64,000 nt of DNA from the NCBI GenBank assembly GCA_037721215.1, contig JBBJNV010000002.1, positions 1-64,000 on the forward strand, read 5' to 3'. A model generated the notes under the pieces. That model saw nothing but the letters and a program-made list of their open reading frames with translations. It had not been told where the DNA came from and did no database searches. Source of the stretch: Gemmatimonadaceae bacterium (lineage in GTDB: Bacteria; Gemmatimonadota; Gemmatimonadetes; Gemmatimonadales; Gemmatimonadaceae). Below are positions 52,036 through 59,751 of this stretch, piece by piece (the first letter of the stretch is position 1; each line of letters opens with the position of its first letter). The translations under genes and the position numbers were made by a program.

Positions 52036-52545
52036 ATGAATGACCCCGTTTCAACTCCCTCCGCGCCGCCGTCCAAAATCCAGAGGGTTCACGTGGGAAT
52101 CGCCGTCGCGCTGGTACTGGGAGCGATCTTTTACGGCGTCGGATTATCGCAGGGCCGCGCTCAATTGGCGGCGCAGAGAACGGAATCGGACGGCCAGATC
52201 CAACGCTTGCAAGCGCAGGTGGATTCCGGCAAACAGCAAGTCGCGGCGGCTCAGAACCGCACCCACCTGGATCAAGCCCGCGCCAATCTCTATCGCACCG
52301 CTCTCGATTTGGAGCGGCGCAACTTCGGCACTGCCAACACGCATTTGCAGGAGAGCGCCGCGATGCTGGATCGAGTTCAGGGCAGCGGCAATCTGGACAT
52401 GGCGCGATTGGGCGCGCTCAAAGAGAATCTCGCCAAAACCGACATCAACGTCGCCACCGATTTGGAAGGTCAACGCAAGAGGGTGCTCGATTTCGCCGGA
52501 CTACTCGAAAACCTCACCCCGGGCCAGCCGGGCCAAAACCGATAG
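52036..52545 (+). CDS. Hypothetical membrane-anchored coiled-coil protein
   Basis: A 169-aa protein with one N-terminal transmembrane helix (residues about 20-38, V-G-I-A-V-A-L-V-L-G-A-I) followed by a long heptad-rich stretch (Q-I-Q-R-L-Q-A-Q-V-D-S-G-K-Q-Q) to about residue 155. Ribosome-binding site GAAGGA precedes the ATG. No family recognised. With the antiporter downstream it shares a codon style richer in TTG and A-rich codons than the rest of the window, which suggests common foreign origin. Confidence 0.65.
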   Translation: MNDPVSTPSAPPSKIQRVHVGIAVALVLGAIFYGVGLSQGRAQLAAQRTESDGQIQRLQAQVDSGKQQVAAAQNRTHLDQARANLYRTALDLERRNFGTANTHLQESAAMLDRVQGSGNLDMARLGALKENLAKTDINVATDLEGQRKRVLDFAGLLENLTPGQPGQNR

Positions 52546-52982
52546 CGTTCGAAAAACCAACCTTGCCGGGCTTTCATGGCGACAAAGCGCGCATCAGCGA
52601 GTGCGACACGACGCAGCGATTCGAGAGTTGGGATGAAATCGGCAAGTTGGGGGCGATTGCTGTGACTCGTACCGGCTCGAATCGGTTTTCGATGCAGGAA
52701 ATGCGGCACGCGCGCCAATTTGGCAAACGAATCGTGGCAAAGCGAACAAGCCGTTGTCACGGGCGCCACGACGACGTAAAAGGCCAAATGCGAATACTCG
52801 CTCGACGCCCATTAAATTATCGCCCGCGCCACAAAAACTAGAAGCACCACCATGAACTGGACAACAGTCTTTGGTCGCCGACGTGCAGTTCGACTTCGCG
52901 TGGATGTCGGCGTGCTTCGGCGCTCTCAAATGGCCGCTGGTGTTCGGCTCATTCAAAGCGGCAACGTACAGTCTTCTAAAGC
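52546..52982. other. Intergenic stretch before the antiporter, no supported gene
   Basis: About 437 bp. Frames on both strands up to 120 codons exist, but they have unnatural residue composition and no family resemblance. No terminator or tRNA was recognised. Confidence 0.45.
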
Positions 52983-54221
52983 ATGCAACTTTCCATTGAA
53001 AACATCGAAATTTTGCTCCTCGTTGCCGCAGTCGTGGCGATGCTGGCGCGGCGACTTCGCCTGCCTTATACCATCGGGCTGACGCTCGCGGGGCTGGCGT
53101 TGGCGCTGTTCAATAGCACGCTCAATGTCGAACTCACCAAAGAACTGATCTTCACCGCGTTTTTGCCGCCGCTGATTTTTGAGGCGGCATTCCATATGCA
53201 CTGGCGCGAACTCAAACAAGACCTCGCGCCCGTATTGGTTTTAGCCACAATTGGAGTACTCGTGGCGGCGGCTATCACGGCGGCAGGCATTTATTTTGTG
53301 GCCGGTTGGCCCCTCGCCGCCGCGTTGTTGCTGGGCGTCCTGATTTCCGCGACCGATCCGGTTTCGGTGATTGCGACGTTCAAGGAAGCGGGCGTCAAGG
53401 GGCGTTTGCGCTTGTTGGTCGAGGCCGAAAGTTTGTTCAACGACGGTACCGTCGCGGTGATTTTTGGCGTCGTGCTGGCGGCCACCGCAAGTGCCGCGAC
53501 TGTTGGCTCGGCCTCTTACGGCGGCGCGGCCAACTTGAGCGCGCTCGGCGTGGCACAGAGTTTCTTCGTCACCTTCTTCGGCGGCATCGCGTGCGGTGCG
53601 CTCGTCGGCGGCGCGGCATTGCTGCTGGCGGGGCGCACAGAGGACCACTTGATTGAAATCACCTTCACTTCGATTGCGGCTTACGGTTCGTTTCTGCTGG
53701 CCGAGCATTTTCATTTGTCCGGCGTTCTGGCGACGCTGACGGCGGGCGTTTTCATCGGCAACACCGGCTCGCTTGGCGCCATCACCGACAAGGGCCGCGA
53801 AAGCGTCGAGGCGTTCTGGGAATACATAGGCTTCGTCGTCAATTCCTTGATTTTTCTCCTCATCGGCTTGCGTCTGGGACTGGAAAAACTCTCCGCCGTG
53901 TGGCTGCCCGCACTGATTGTCATCGTGTTCGTCACTCTTGGCCGCGCGGTCGCGGTGTATGCGTGCTGCGCGCTGTTTCGCCGCTCGAAGTTGCGCGTTT
54001 CGCGCCCGCATCAGCACGTTTTGTTTTGGGGCGGTTTGCGCGGCGCGCTGGCTCTGGCTTTGGCGCTCGGACTGCCGAATGAGACACCACTGCACGACGA
54101 AATTATTTCAGTCGCCTTTGCTGTTGTCGCGTACTCGGTGATTGTCCAAGGCTTGACGATGACGCCGCTCTTAAGACGACTGGGCGAAATCGCGCCGCGT
54201 GAAGCATTACGCAAGCCATGA
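52983..54221 (+). CDS. CPA1-type Na+/H+ antiporter (NhaP-like)
   Basis: A 412-aa cation/proton antiporter with 12-13 helices. Family motifs: F-L-P-P-L-I-F-E-A-A near residue 60, S-A-T-D-P-V-S-V-I-A near 120 with the N/D-D-like ion-site aspartate, E-A-E-S-L-F-N-D-G-T near 145 and a W-G-G-L-R-G-A-L-A-L-A-L near 345. There is no long cytoplasmic tail. ATG 52983 follows an A/T-rich leader. Stop overlaps a small ORF as ATGA. Confidence 0.92.
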   Translation: MQLSIENIEILLLVAAVVAMLARRLRLPYTIGLTLAGLALALFNSTLNVELTKELIFTAFLPPLIFEAAFHMHWRELKQDLAPVLVLATIGVLVAAAITAAGIYFVAGWPLAAALLLGVLISATDPVSVIATFKEAGVKGRLRLLVEAESLFNDGTVAVIFGVVLAATASAATVGSASYGGAANLSALGVAQSFFVTFFGGIACGALVGGAALLLAGRTEDHLIEITFTSIAAYGSFLLAEHFHLSGVLATLTAGVFIGNTGSLGAITDKGRESVEAFWEYIGFVVNSLIFLLIGLRLGLEKLSAVWLPALIVIVFVTLGRAVAVYACCALFRRSKLRVSRPHQHVLFWGGLRGALALALALGLPNETPLHDEIISVAFAVVAYSVIVQGLTMTPLLRRLGEIAPREALRKP

Positions 54222-54337
54222 AACTGCGCATGATACAGTTCGTCTTAGCCGATCCGTTATGGCTTGTGCGGCTGGTGATGACGGTGAAGTCGATTGTCTT
54301 CTTGCTCACCTTCAGCGTGCTGATGCAAACTTCGTAA
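54218..54337 (+). CDS. Small membrane-type ORF (39 aa) coupled to the antiporter
   Basis: ATG 54218 overlaps the antiporter stop (ATGA) and the frame runs 39 codons to TAA 54335-54337. The product has M-I-Q-F-V-L-A-D-P-L-W-L-V-R-L-V-M-T-V near the start, then V-F-L-L-T-F-S-V-L-M: two hydrophobic stretches with positive charges at the ends. Overlap and composition fit a small membrane protein, but no family is known. It may equally be the remains of a longer gene. Confidence 0.4.
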   Translation: MKLRMIQFVLADPLWLVRLVMTVKSIVFLLTFSVLMQTS

Positions 54338-54470
54338 TCAGGAACCTCGGCTTGTCTCGCTGATGGGGTCGCCTTTCGGCGCCCGTGGCCCCTCCAATGC
54401 AATGGGGTTCCGGATACACCCCGACGCGAACTCTCACGCGACGGCGCCCTTCACCACGCACCGGACCTGA

Positions 54471-55412
54471 ATGTCCGAAGTCTGGCAGAGTTTTTCACGG
54501 ATGGGCGCCGATTTGGTAGCCGCGTTGCCGCGCCTGCTCGTCGGCGTGATCGCGCTGGTGGCGGCAGTCGTCGTCGGCCGACTGATCCGAGCGGGAGTTC
54601 GCCGGTCGGCCGCGAAGCGGCGCGAGCACTACAGCCTGCAGATCGCGCTTGGACGCATGGCGATGGTTGCCGCGGTGCTGCTCGGATTGCTTATCGGCGT
54701 CACGGTCGCGTTCCCGACGTTCACACCGGCCGACATGATCAGCGCCCTCGGCATCGGCGGCATCGCCGCCGGCTTCGCGTTCAAGGATATCTTCCAGAAT
54801 TTTCTCGCGGGCATCCTCCTGCTCATCACCAAGCCGTTCATCGTCGGCGACCAGATCGCGTTCGGAGATTATGAGGGCGTGGTCGAGGAGATCCAGACAC
54901 GCGCAACGTTCATAAAGACGTACGATGGGCGCCGCGTTGTGATTCCCAACGCGGATCTCTTCATCAACCCGGTCATCGTCAACACCGCATTCGCAAAGCG
55001 GCGAATGCAGTACGACATCGGCATCGGCTTCGGCGACGACATCGATAAAGCGAAGCAGATCATTCTCGGCGTGATGCGCGATGCGGACGGAGTGTCTCCG
55101 GACCCGCTGGCGGACGTCATCGTGGTCGGCCTGGGCGAGGCGACGGTGAACCTGCGCGCGCGCTGGTGGAGCGACTCCCGCATCGCCGACGTGCTGCTGG
55201 CGCAGGACCGCGTGCTCTCCGAAACAAAGCGGAGGCTGCAGGCGGCCGGCATCGACCTTCCTTTCCCGACGCAGCAGATCCTGTTTCACGATCAGACCGA
55301 AGAGACCGACGGCGACCGAACGCGTCAGCGCGAGGGCTGGCCGCCATCCGCCACCGGCAATCCGGCGCCGCGGGCCGCCGCACAGCGCGATCCAGAACGC
55401 GGGGGACCGTGA
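54471..55412 (+). CDS. MscS family mechanosensitive channel
   Basis: A 313-aa small-conductance channel with three N-terminal transmembrane helices (about 15-40, 60-80, 88-115), the third being the pore helix with I-S-A-L-G-I-G-G-I-A-A-G-F-A-F-K-D-I-F-Q-N-F. The MscS beta domain follows (G-D-Q-I-A-F-G-D-Y-E-G-V-V-E-E-I, R-R-V-V-I-P-N-A-D-L-F). A proline/arginine-rich 30-residue tail is extra. GTG of the next gene starts two bases after the stop, so both are co-transcribed. Confidence 0.92.
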   Translation: MSEVWQSFSRMGADLVAALPRLLVGVIALVAAVVVGRLIRAGVRRSAAKRREHYSLQIALGRMAMVAAVLLGLLIGVTVAFPTFTPADMISALGIGGIAAGFAFKDIFQNFLAGILLLITKPFIVGDQIAFGDYEGVVEEIQTRATFIKTYDGRRVVIPNADLFINPVIVNTAFAKRRMQYDIGIGFGDDIDKAKQIILGVMRDADGVSPDPLADVIVVGLGEATVNLRARWWSDSRIADVLLAQDRVLSETKRRLQAAGIDLPFPTQQILFHDQTEETDGDRTRQREGWPPSATGNPAPRAAAQRDPERGGP

Positions 55413-55413
55413 T

Positions 55414-56718
55414 GTGAGAGTGACTCTTCTCAAGTACTGGGACCGCCTTCTCGGCAGCTTCTGGTTTGTGCCGATGATCATGGCCGGCGCGGCAGTCGCA
55501 TTGGCCAACGCGACCGTCGCCCTGGACAGGGCGGCGACGGCCGACTGGGTGAGCGCCCAGAGCTGGGCGTATAGCGGTAGCGCGGAAGGTGCGACCGCCG
55601 TGCTGGGCACCATCGCCAGCTCGATGATTGCCATCGCTGGGGTGGTGTTCTCGATGACCTTGGTGGCGCTGTCGCTCGCCTCATCGCAACTCGGTCCCCG
55701 GCTGTTGCGCGGTTTCATGGCTGACAAGGCGACCCAGGCAGTGCTCGGCACATTCGTAGCCACGTTTCTCTACTCTCTGTTCGTGCTCCGTTCCATCCGC
55801 CGAGTGGACGAAGGCCTCTTCGTTCCTCATCTATCCGTCGCGTTTGGAGTGCTGTTCGCGGTCACGAGTGTGGGGGTGTTTGTCTATTTCATTCATCACG
55901 TCGCAGTCTCCATACACGCCGACAACGTCGTTGCGCGGGTCGGCGCGGAGTTGGCGGAGCGTATCGAGCGTCTGTTCCCGGAAACGATCGGCCAAGGTGC
56001 GCATGGCCCCGCGGATTTGCCCGAGGCGTTCGCCCGCGATTCATGCTCGGTCGGCGCGGCCGAAGATGGTTACGTTCAACTGATCGACAGTGACGCCCTG
56101 CTGGCTCTGGCTGTTGAAGGAGACCTGGTTCTCCGAGTGGAGCGGCGCCTTGGACATTTCGTCGTCAAAGGCAGCCCGCTGGCGCTGGCCTGGCCCGGCA
56201 AACGGGTGAACGAACGCATCCAGGCCCGGATCAATGCGGCGTTCGTCGTCGGCAATCAGCGCACGCCTGTCCAGGATGTCGAGTTCGCCGTCAACCAGCT
56301 TGTCGAGATCGCAGTCCGCGCCCTCTCGCCCGGCATCAACGACCCCTTCACGGCAGTGGCCTGCATTGACCGCCTGGGGGCCGCGTTGTCGCGCTTGGCG
56401 CAGTGTGAGATGCCATCGCCCTGTCGCCATGACGGCGAAAACAAGCTGAGAGTTGTTGCGCCGGTCACTGAGTTCGCCGACTTCGCCGACGCAGCATTCG
56501 ACCAGGTGAGGCAATACGCCCGCTCCAGTGCGGCGGTGACTATCCGTCTCCTGGAGACGATCGCGGTGGTGGCGGATTTCGCGCATCGGCCGGAGGATCT
56601 TGCCGCGCTTCGGCGGCATGCTGAAATGATCGCACGGGGGAGTCTGGAAGGATTGCCGGAGCAGGAGGATCGCCACGCTGTCGAAACTCGATACCTGGCA
56701 GCGATGGAATCGCTCTAG
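55414..56718 (+). CDS. DUF2254 family membrane protein
   Basis: A 434-aa membrane protein with four helices in the first 165 residues (F-W-F-V-P-M-I-M-A-G-A-A-V-A-L-A, S-S-M-I-A-I-A-G-V-V-F-S-M-T-L-V-A-L-S-L-A-S-S-Q-L-G-P-R-L-L). The large C-terminal part is cytosolic or periplasmic and holds the R-T-P-V-Q-D-V-E-F-A-V-N-Q-L-V-E-I-A-V-R-A-L-S-P-G-I-N-D-P-F-T-A motif that identifies DUF2254. Function unknown; coupling to MscS suggests an osmotic or envelope stress setting. Confidence 0.88.
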   Translation: MRVTLLKYWDRLLGSFWFVPMIMAGAAVALANATVALDRAATADWVSAQSWAYSGSAEGATAVLGTIASSMIAIAGVVFSMTLVALSLASSQLGPRLLRGFMADKATQAVLGTFVATFLYSLFVLRSIRRVDEGLFVPHLSVAFGVLFAVTSVGVFVYFIHHVAVSIHADNVVARVGAELAERIERLFPETIGQGAHGPADLPEAFARDSCSVGAAEDGYVQLIDSDALLALAVEGDLVLRVERRLGHFVVKGSPLALAWPGKRVNERIQARINAAFVVGNQRTPVQDVEFAVNQLVEIAVRALSPGINDPFTAVACIDRLGAALSRLAQCEMPSPCRHDGENKLRVVAPVTEFADFADAAFDQVRQYARSSAAVTIRLLETIAVVADFAHRPEDLAALRRHAEMIARGSLEGLPEQEDRHAVETRYLAAMESL

Positions 56719-56909
56719 ATTCGAGGAAAAGATCGGCACTGAATGCTAATGGTTAAACGGCTACCACGTGGGTGCCATGAGTCGCCTCAAAGGGCCTGTG
56801 ATGTGTTGGTCAAGGTTGGGGTACATTGCACGGTACGCCGCCCGCCAGTGGCGGTGTGCCGCCGCCTCAGTCGAAGGAAGTGAAAGGGTAATGCAGATCA
56901 CATCAATTA

Positions 56910-57305
56910 ATGGCTGAATATCTGCTCGGACCGGAAGTCCGGCGGATGGTGACCACGCACCTGGCATCCATGGATCACATGGAGGTGCTTGTTCAGCTGT
57001 ATGATAGAGCGCCCGCTGCGATTGCCTCGACCGAGGTCACCCGCCGTCTTGGGCGTCCGCCGGAACTGGTCGAGACCGCACTCGGTGATCTGGTGGAAGG
57101 CGGCCTCGTAGCCAGTGTCGCGTCGGGCTCCGGGGCCAACGAGTTCAAGTACGATCCGAGCTCTCAATCACTTCGCAACGCGGTGGAGGAGCTAATGACT
57201 ATGTACAAAGAGCGTCCGGTAACTCTCATACGGGCGATATACGACCGGCCGGCAGAGCCTGTCATTTCCTTTGCGGAAGCATTTCGCGTGCGTGCCGGCA
57301 ACTGA
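56910..57305 (+). CDS. Hypothetical protein, winged-helix-like, before two DUF5985 genes
   Basis: A 131-aa protein. The middle (I-A-S-T-E-V-T-R-R-L-G-R-P-P-E-L-V-E-T-A-L-G-D-L-V-E-G-G-L-V) has the layout of a winged-helix DNA-binding domain of the MarR type. Its last 40 residues are helical. It shares the TGATG overlap with the following DUF5985 gene, so the three genes form an operon, and it may regulate it. An 8-codon ORF (56891-56917) overlaps its start region; no strong ribosome-binding site is visible. Confidence 0.7.
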   Translation: MAEYLLGPEVRRMVTTHLASMDHMEVLVQLYDRAPAAIASTEVTRRLGRPPELVETALGDLVEGGLVASVASGSGANEFKYDPSSQSLRNAVEELMTMYKERPVTLIRAIYDRPAEPVISFAEAFRVRAGN

Positions 57306-57565
57306 TGGCACTTTTCATTTATGCGCTCTGTGCAATCACGAGTCTGGCCGCCGCGGTTCTACTCTACCGCGGATTTCGCCAGTCGGGCGCACGCCTGCTC
57401 TTGTGGAGCGCGCTGTGTTTTGCCGGCTTTTTTCTCAACAATATTTTGTTGATAGTGGACACACGCGTGCTCCCGGATCAGGACCTGTCGATTCTCCGAT
57501 CACTTCCGTCGCTCGCGGGAATATCGTTTCTGCTTTACGGGTTGATCGCGGACTCGCAGGCATGA
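57305..57565 (+). CDS. DUF5985 family small membrane protein
   Basis: An 86-aa protein with three hydrophobic helices; L-L-Y-R-G-F-R-Q-S-G-A-R-L-L-L-W-S-A-L-C-F-A-G-F-F-L-N-N identifies DUF5985. The ATG overlaps the stop of the previous gene and its own stop overlaps the next ATG. Function unknown. Confidence 0.85.
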   Translation: MALFIYALCAITSLAAAVLLYRGFRQSGARLLLWSALCFAGFFLNNILLIVDTRVLPDQDLSILRSLPSLAGISFLLYGLIADSQA

Positions 57566-57849
57566 GGGGGGACATGACTGGAGTTTCGAGCCTCGTCTCG
57601 GGAGCCCTGGTGATGGGCTACCTCGTCGCGGCGACTTTCTTCCTTCGTTTCTCACGGAGAACGGGAGACAGGCTTTTCACGTTTTTTTCCGTTGCGTTCG
57701 TTCTTCTCGCGGTTCACCGCCTCGCGCTCGCGCTCGTCACCGACGTGGCGGCGAACGCAATCTGGCTCTACGTGTTGCGCCTGCTCGCCTTCCTGATCAT
57801 CCTCGCAGCGATTGCGGATAAGAACCGGGCCGCGCGGCATTCGAGTTGA
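57562..57849 (+). CDS. DUF5985 family small membrane protein, second copy
   Basis: A 95-aa protein with three helices: L-V-S-G-A-L-V-M-G-Y-L-V-A-A-T-F-F-L-R-F, then R-L-F-T-F-F-S-V-A-F-V-L-L-A-V-H-R-L and W-L-Y-V-L-R-L-L-A-F-L-I-I-L. It is diverged from the preceding paralogue and overlaps it as ATGA. The pair may form a heterodimer in the membrane. Start ATG 57562 gives M-R-G-D-M; the ATG four codons later is possible. Confidence 0.8.
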   Translation: MRGDMTGVSSLVSGALVMGYLVAATFFLRFSRRTGDRLFTFFSVAFVLLAVHRLALALVTDVAANAIWLYVLRLLAFLIILAAIADKNRAARHSS

Positions 57850-58368
57850 ACCATTCGATAAAGGCGCGTATCGGGTGCATCGCCTGAACGAGAACGATGC
57901 GGCGCTCTTACAGGTAGGCCGGCATTATTCTAGTGGAGAAGTGGATCGTCACCCTGCGGGCGTGATTCGCCGCTTCTCCCTATCGCAACCCTTGTAGCGA
58001 CTCACCATCGAGCGCACCGTCTCGCGGCCCGGAAACTGTCGTTGGACCGCACCCCTAACAGCGACAACCCGGGTGTACTGAGGTCGATCTCCAGTACGTG
58101 CATCCGCCACGGTCCGCGGTTGACCACAAGACTGCGATGAATGAACCCCGGCGCCACGGCTTCGACTTTCCCATCCGGCGCAACACTGCACTTCTCGCGG
58201 CCTCGATGGCGATGCTCTCGGCAACGGTCCGAGTTGGGGCTAGCTGCGCTGACCTGGGCGCCGCTACCATAGCGCTCGCGCCAATTGTGTTCATATTGGT
58301 CTCAAGCTGCTCGCGGGCACTGCCGCAGCCCGGATATCTTGTCGCGCCGACCCAACCTCGAGGTTCTG
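57850..58368. other. Intergenic stretch, no supported gene
   Basis: About 519 bp. Frames occur on both strands, but with no recognisable domain and with shadow-like composition. The last part is the upstream region of the muramidase gene. Confidence 0.45.
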
Positions 58369-59625
58369 ATGCCGCTGCGTGTCTCTCTCGTTGCCTTCGT
58401 TTTCGTTGCATGTGCGCATCCAGCCTCCGGAGTGCGTCAGCAGAATCCGCCGACCGCAGCGCGTCAACAGACTGGCAGTGTAGTGCCGGGTGTGGAGGTT
58501 CTTCTCCGCGATTCCATCCACCTGTTGACGGGCAAGCGGGTCGGGCTCATCACCAATGCCTCGGGGAAAGACCGAAAGGGCACCAGCACCATTGACCTGA
58601 TCCACCGCGCTCCTGGAGTGAAGCTCGTTGCGCTGTTCGGGCCGGAACATGGCCTGCGTGGTGCGGCCGAGGCCGGAGTTCCGATCGCGAACGCGGTCGA
58701 TTCGGCGACTGGCGTGGTCATATACTCACTTTACGGAGAGACACGCACCCCCAGTCCGGCGATGCTGGAGCCGCTTGATGTTCTCCTCTACGACATCCAG
58801 GATGTGGGAGCCCGAGTTTACACCTACCAGTGGACGATGGTGATGGCGGCGGCGGCCGCGAAAAAAGCGGGCAAGCCGTTCATCGTGCTCGACAGGCCCA
58901 ATCCAATCCGTGCCGACAGGTTCGAGGGCAACGTTCTGGATCCGAGGTTCGCCTCGTTCGTGGGTTACCAGCCCGTCCCCCTGCGATACGGCTTCACCGC
59001 GGGTGAGCTGCTGCGTTACCTCGTAGGCAGGAAGCTCATCGATGCCGATGTCACCGTGGTACCCATGGACGGTTATCGCCGCTCGATGTGGTGGGAAGAA
59101 ACCGGAATTCCATGGATCAATCCGTCGCCCAACCTGCGGACGATGGATGCCACTGTTCTCTACCCCGGCACAGTGATGTTCGAAGGGACGAACGTTGCGG
59201 AGGGCCGCGGCACCGAGGATCCGTTCCGGTTCGTGGGAGCGAGCTGGATGACCGACGCGGCAGCGATCGCGGACGAACTCAATTCGAAGGCGCTGCCGGG
59301 TGTGAGGTTCTCCGCCGCGACGCGAAAGATCACGCCTACCGCCCGGAAGTTTCCCGGGGAGACGATCCCGATGATCGAGGTGACCGTTACCGATCGCGAC
59401 AAGGTCAGCGGGGCCGAGGTCGGCGCGCACATGCTGCGTGCGATCTACAAGCGTCACACGCGCGAGTTCACCTGGCGGCTGCCCCAGATCGACCGGCTTG
59501 CGGGTACTGACGAGCTTCGAAAGGCAGTGGAACAGGATGGCGGAGTAGAGCGGCTCCTTGCGCAGTGGAGAAGGGAATCGGCCGCCTTCGAAGTCGAAGC
59601 GCGGCCGTTCCTGATCTACAGATAA
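58369..59625 (+). CDS. NamZ-like exo-beta-N-acetylmuramidase (DUF1343)
   Basis: A 418-aa exported glycosidase. The signal peptide is M-P-L-R-V-S-L-V-A-F-V-F-V-A-C-A-H-P. DUF1343 landmarks: G-K-R-V-G-L-I-T-N-A-S-G, L-F-G-P-E-H-G-L-R-G-A-A, D-V-L-L-Y-D-I-Q-D-V-G-A-R-V-Y-T-Y, L-D-R-P-N-P-I, and P-G-T-V-M-F-E-G-T-N-V-A-E-G-R-G-T near residue 270. NamZ cuts terminal MurNAc residues from peptidoglycan fragments, which points to wall recycling. ATG 58369 is used because it starts the signal peptide. Confidence 0.9.
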   Translation: MPLRVSLVAFVFVACAHPASGVRQQNPPTAARQQTGSVVPGVEVLLRDSIHLLTGKRVGLITNASGKDRKGTSTIDLIHRAPGVKLVALFGPEHGLRGAAEAGVPIANAVDSATGVVIYSLYGETRTPSPAMLEPLDVLLYDIQDVGARVYTYQWTMVMAAAAAKKAGKPFIVLDRPNPIRADRFEGNVLDPRFASFVGYQPVPLRYGFTAGELLRYLVGRKLIDADVTVVPMDGYRRSMWWEETGIPWINPSPNLRTMDATVLYPGTVMFEGTNVAEGRGTEDPFRFVGASWMTDAAAIADELNSKALPGVRFSAATRKITPTARKFPGETIPMIEVTVTDRDKVSGAEVGAHMLRAIYKRHTREFTWRLPQIDRLAGTDELRKAVEQDGGVERLLAQWRRESAAFEVEARPFLIYR

Positions 59626-59751
59626 AGGAGTTGTGCCAGGCGCGTCGGACTTGCGCGGCCGCCGCCGCAGTCTCTCAGTCGGCACGGGCCCATTCGCAGT
59701 CGGGTTTATCAGCCCCCCATTATCAGTCAGAAAATGCCAGCGCTACTCCGA

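Noticed and set aside
52594-52956. 120-codon minus-strand frame before the antiporter
   Set aside because: Cysteine/serine/histidine-rich, no family likeness, no ribosome-binding site seen.
53241-54095. 284-codon minus-strand frame opposite the antiporter
   Set aside because: Extreme Q/R/A composition and full overlap with a clear antiporter.
54495-55763. 422-codon minus-strand frame opposite MscS and DUF2254
   Set aside because: Covers parts of two real genes on the other strand and has an abnormal D/R/H-rich composition.
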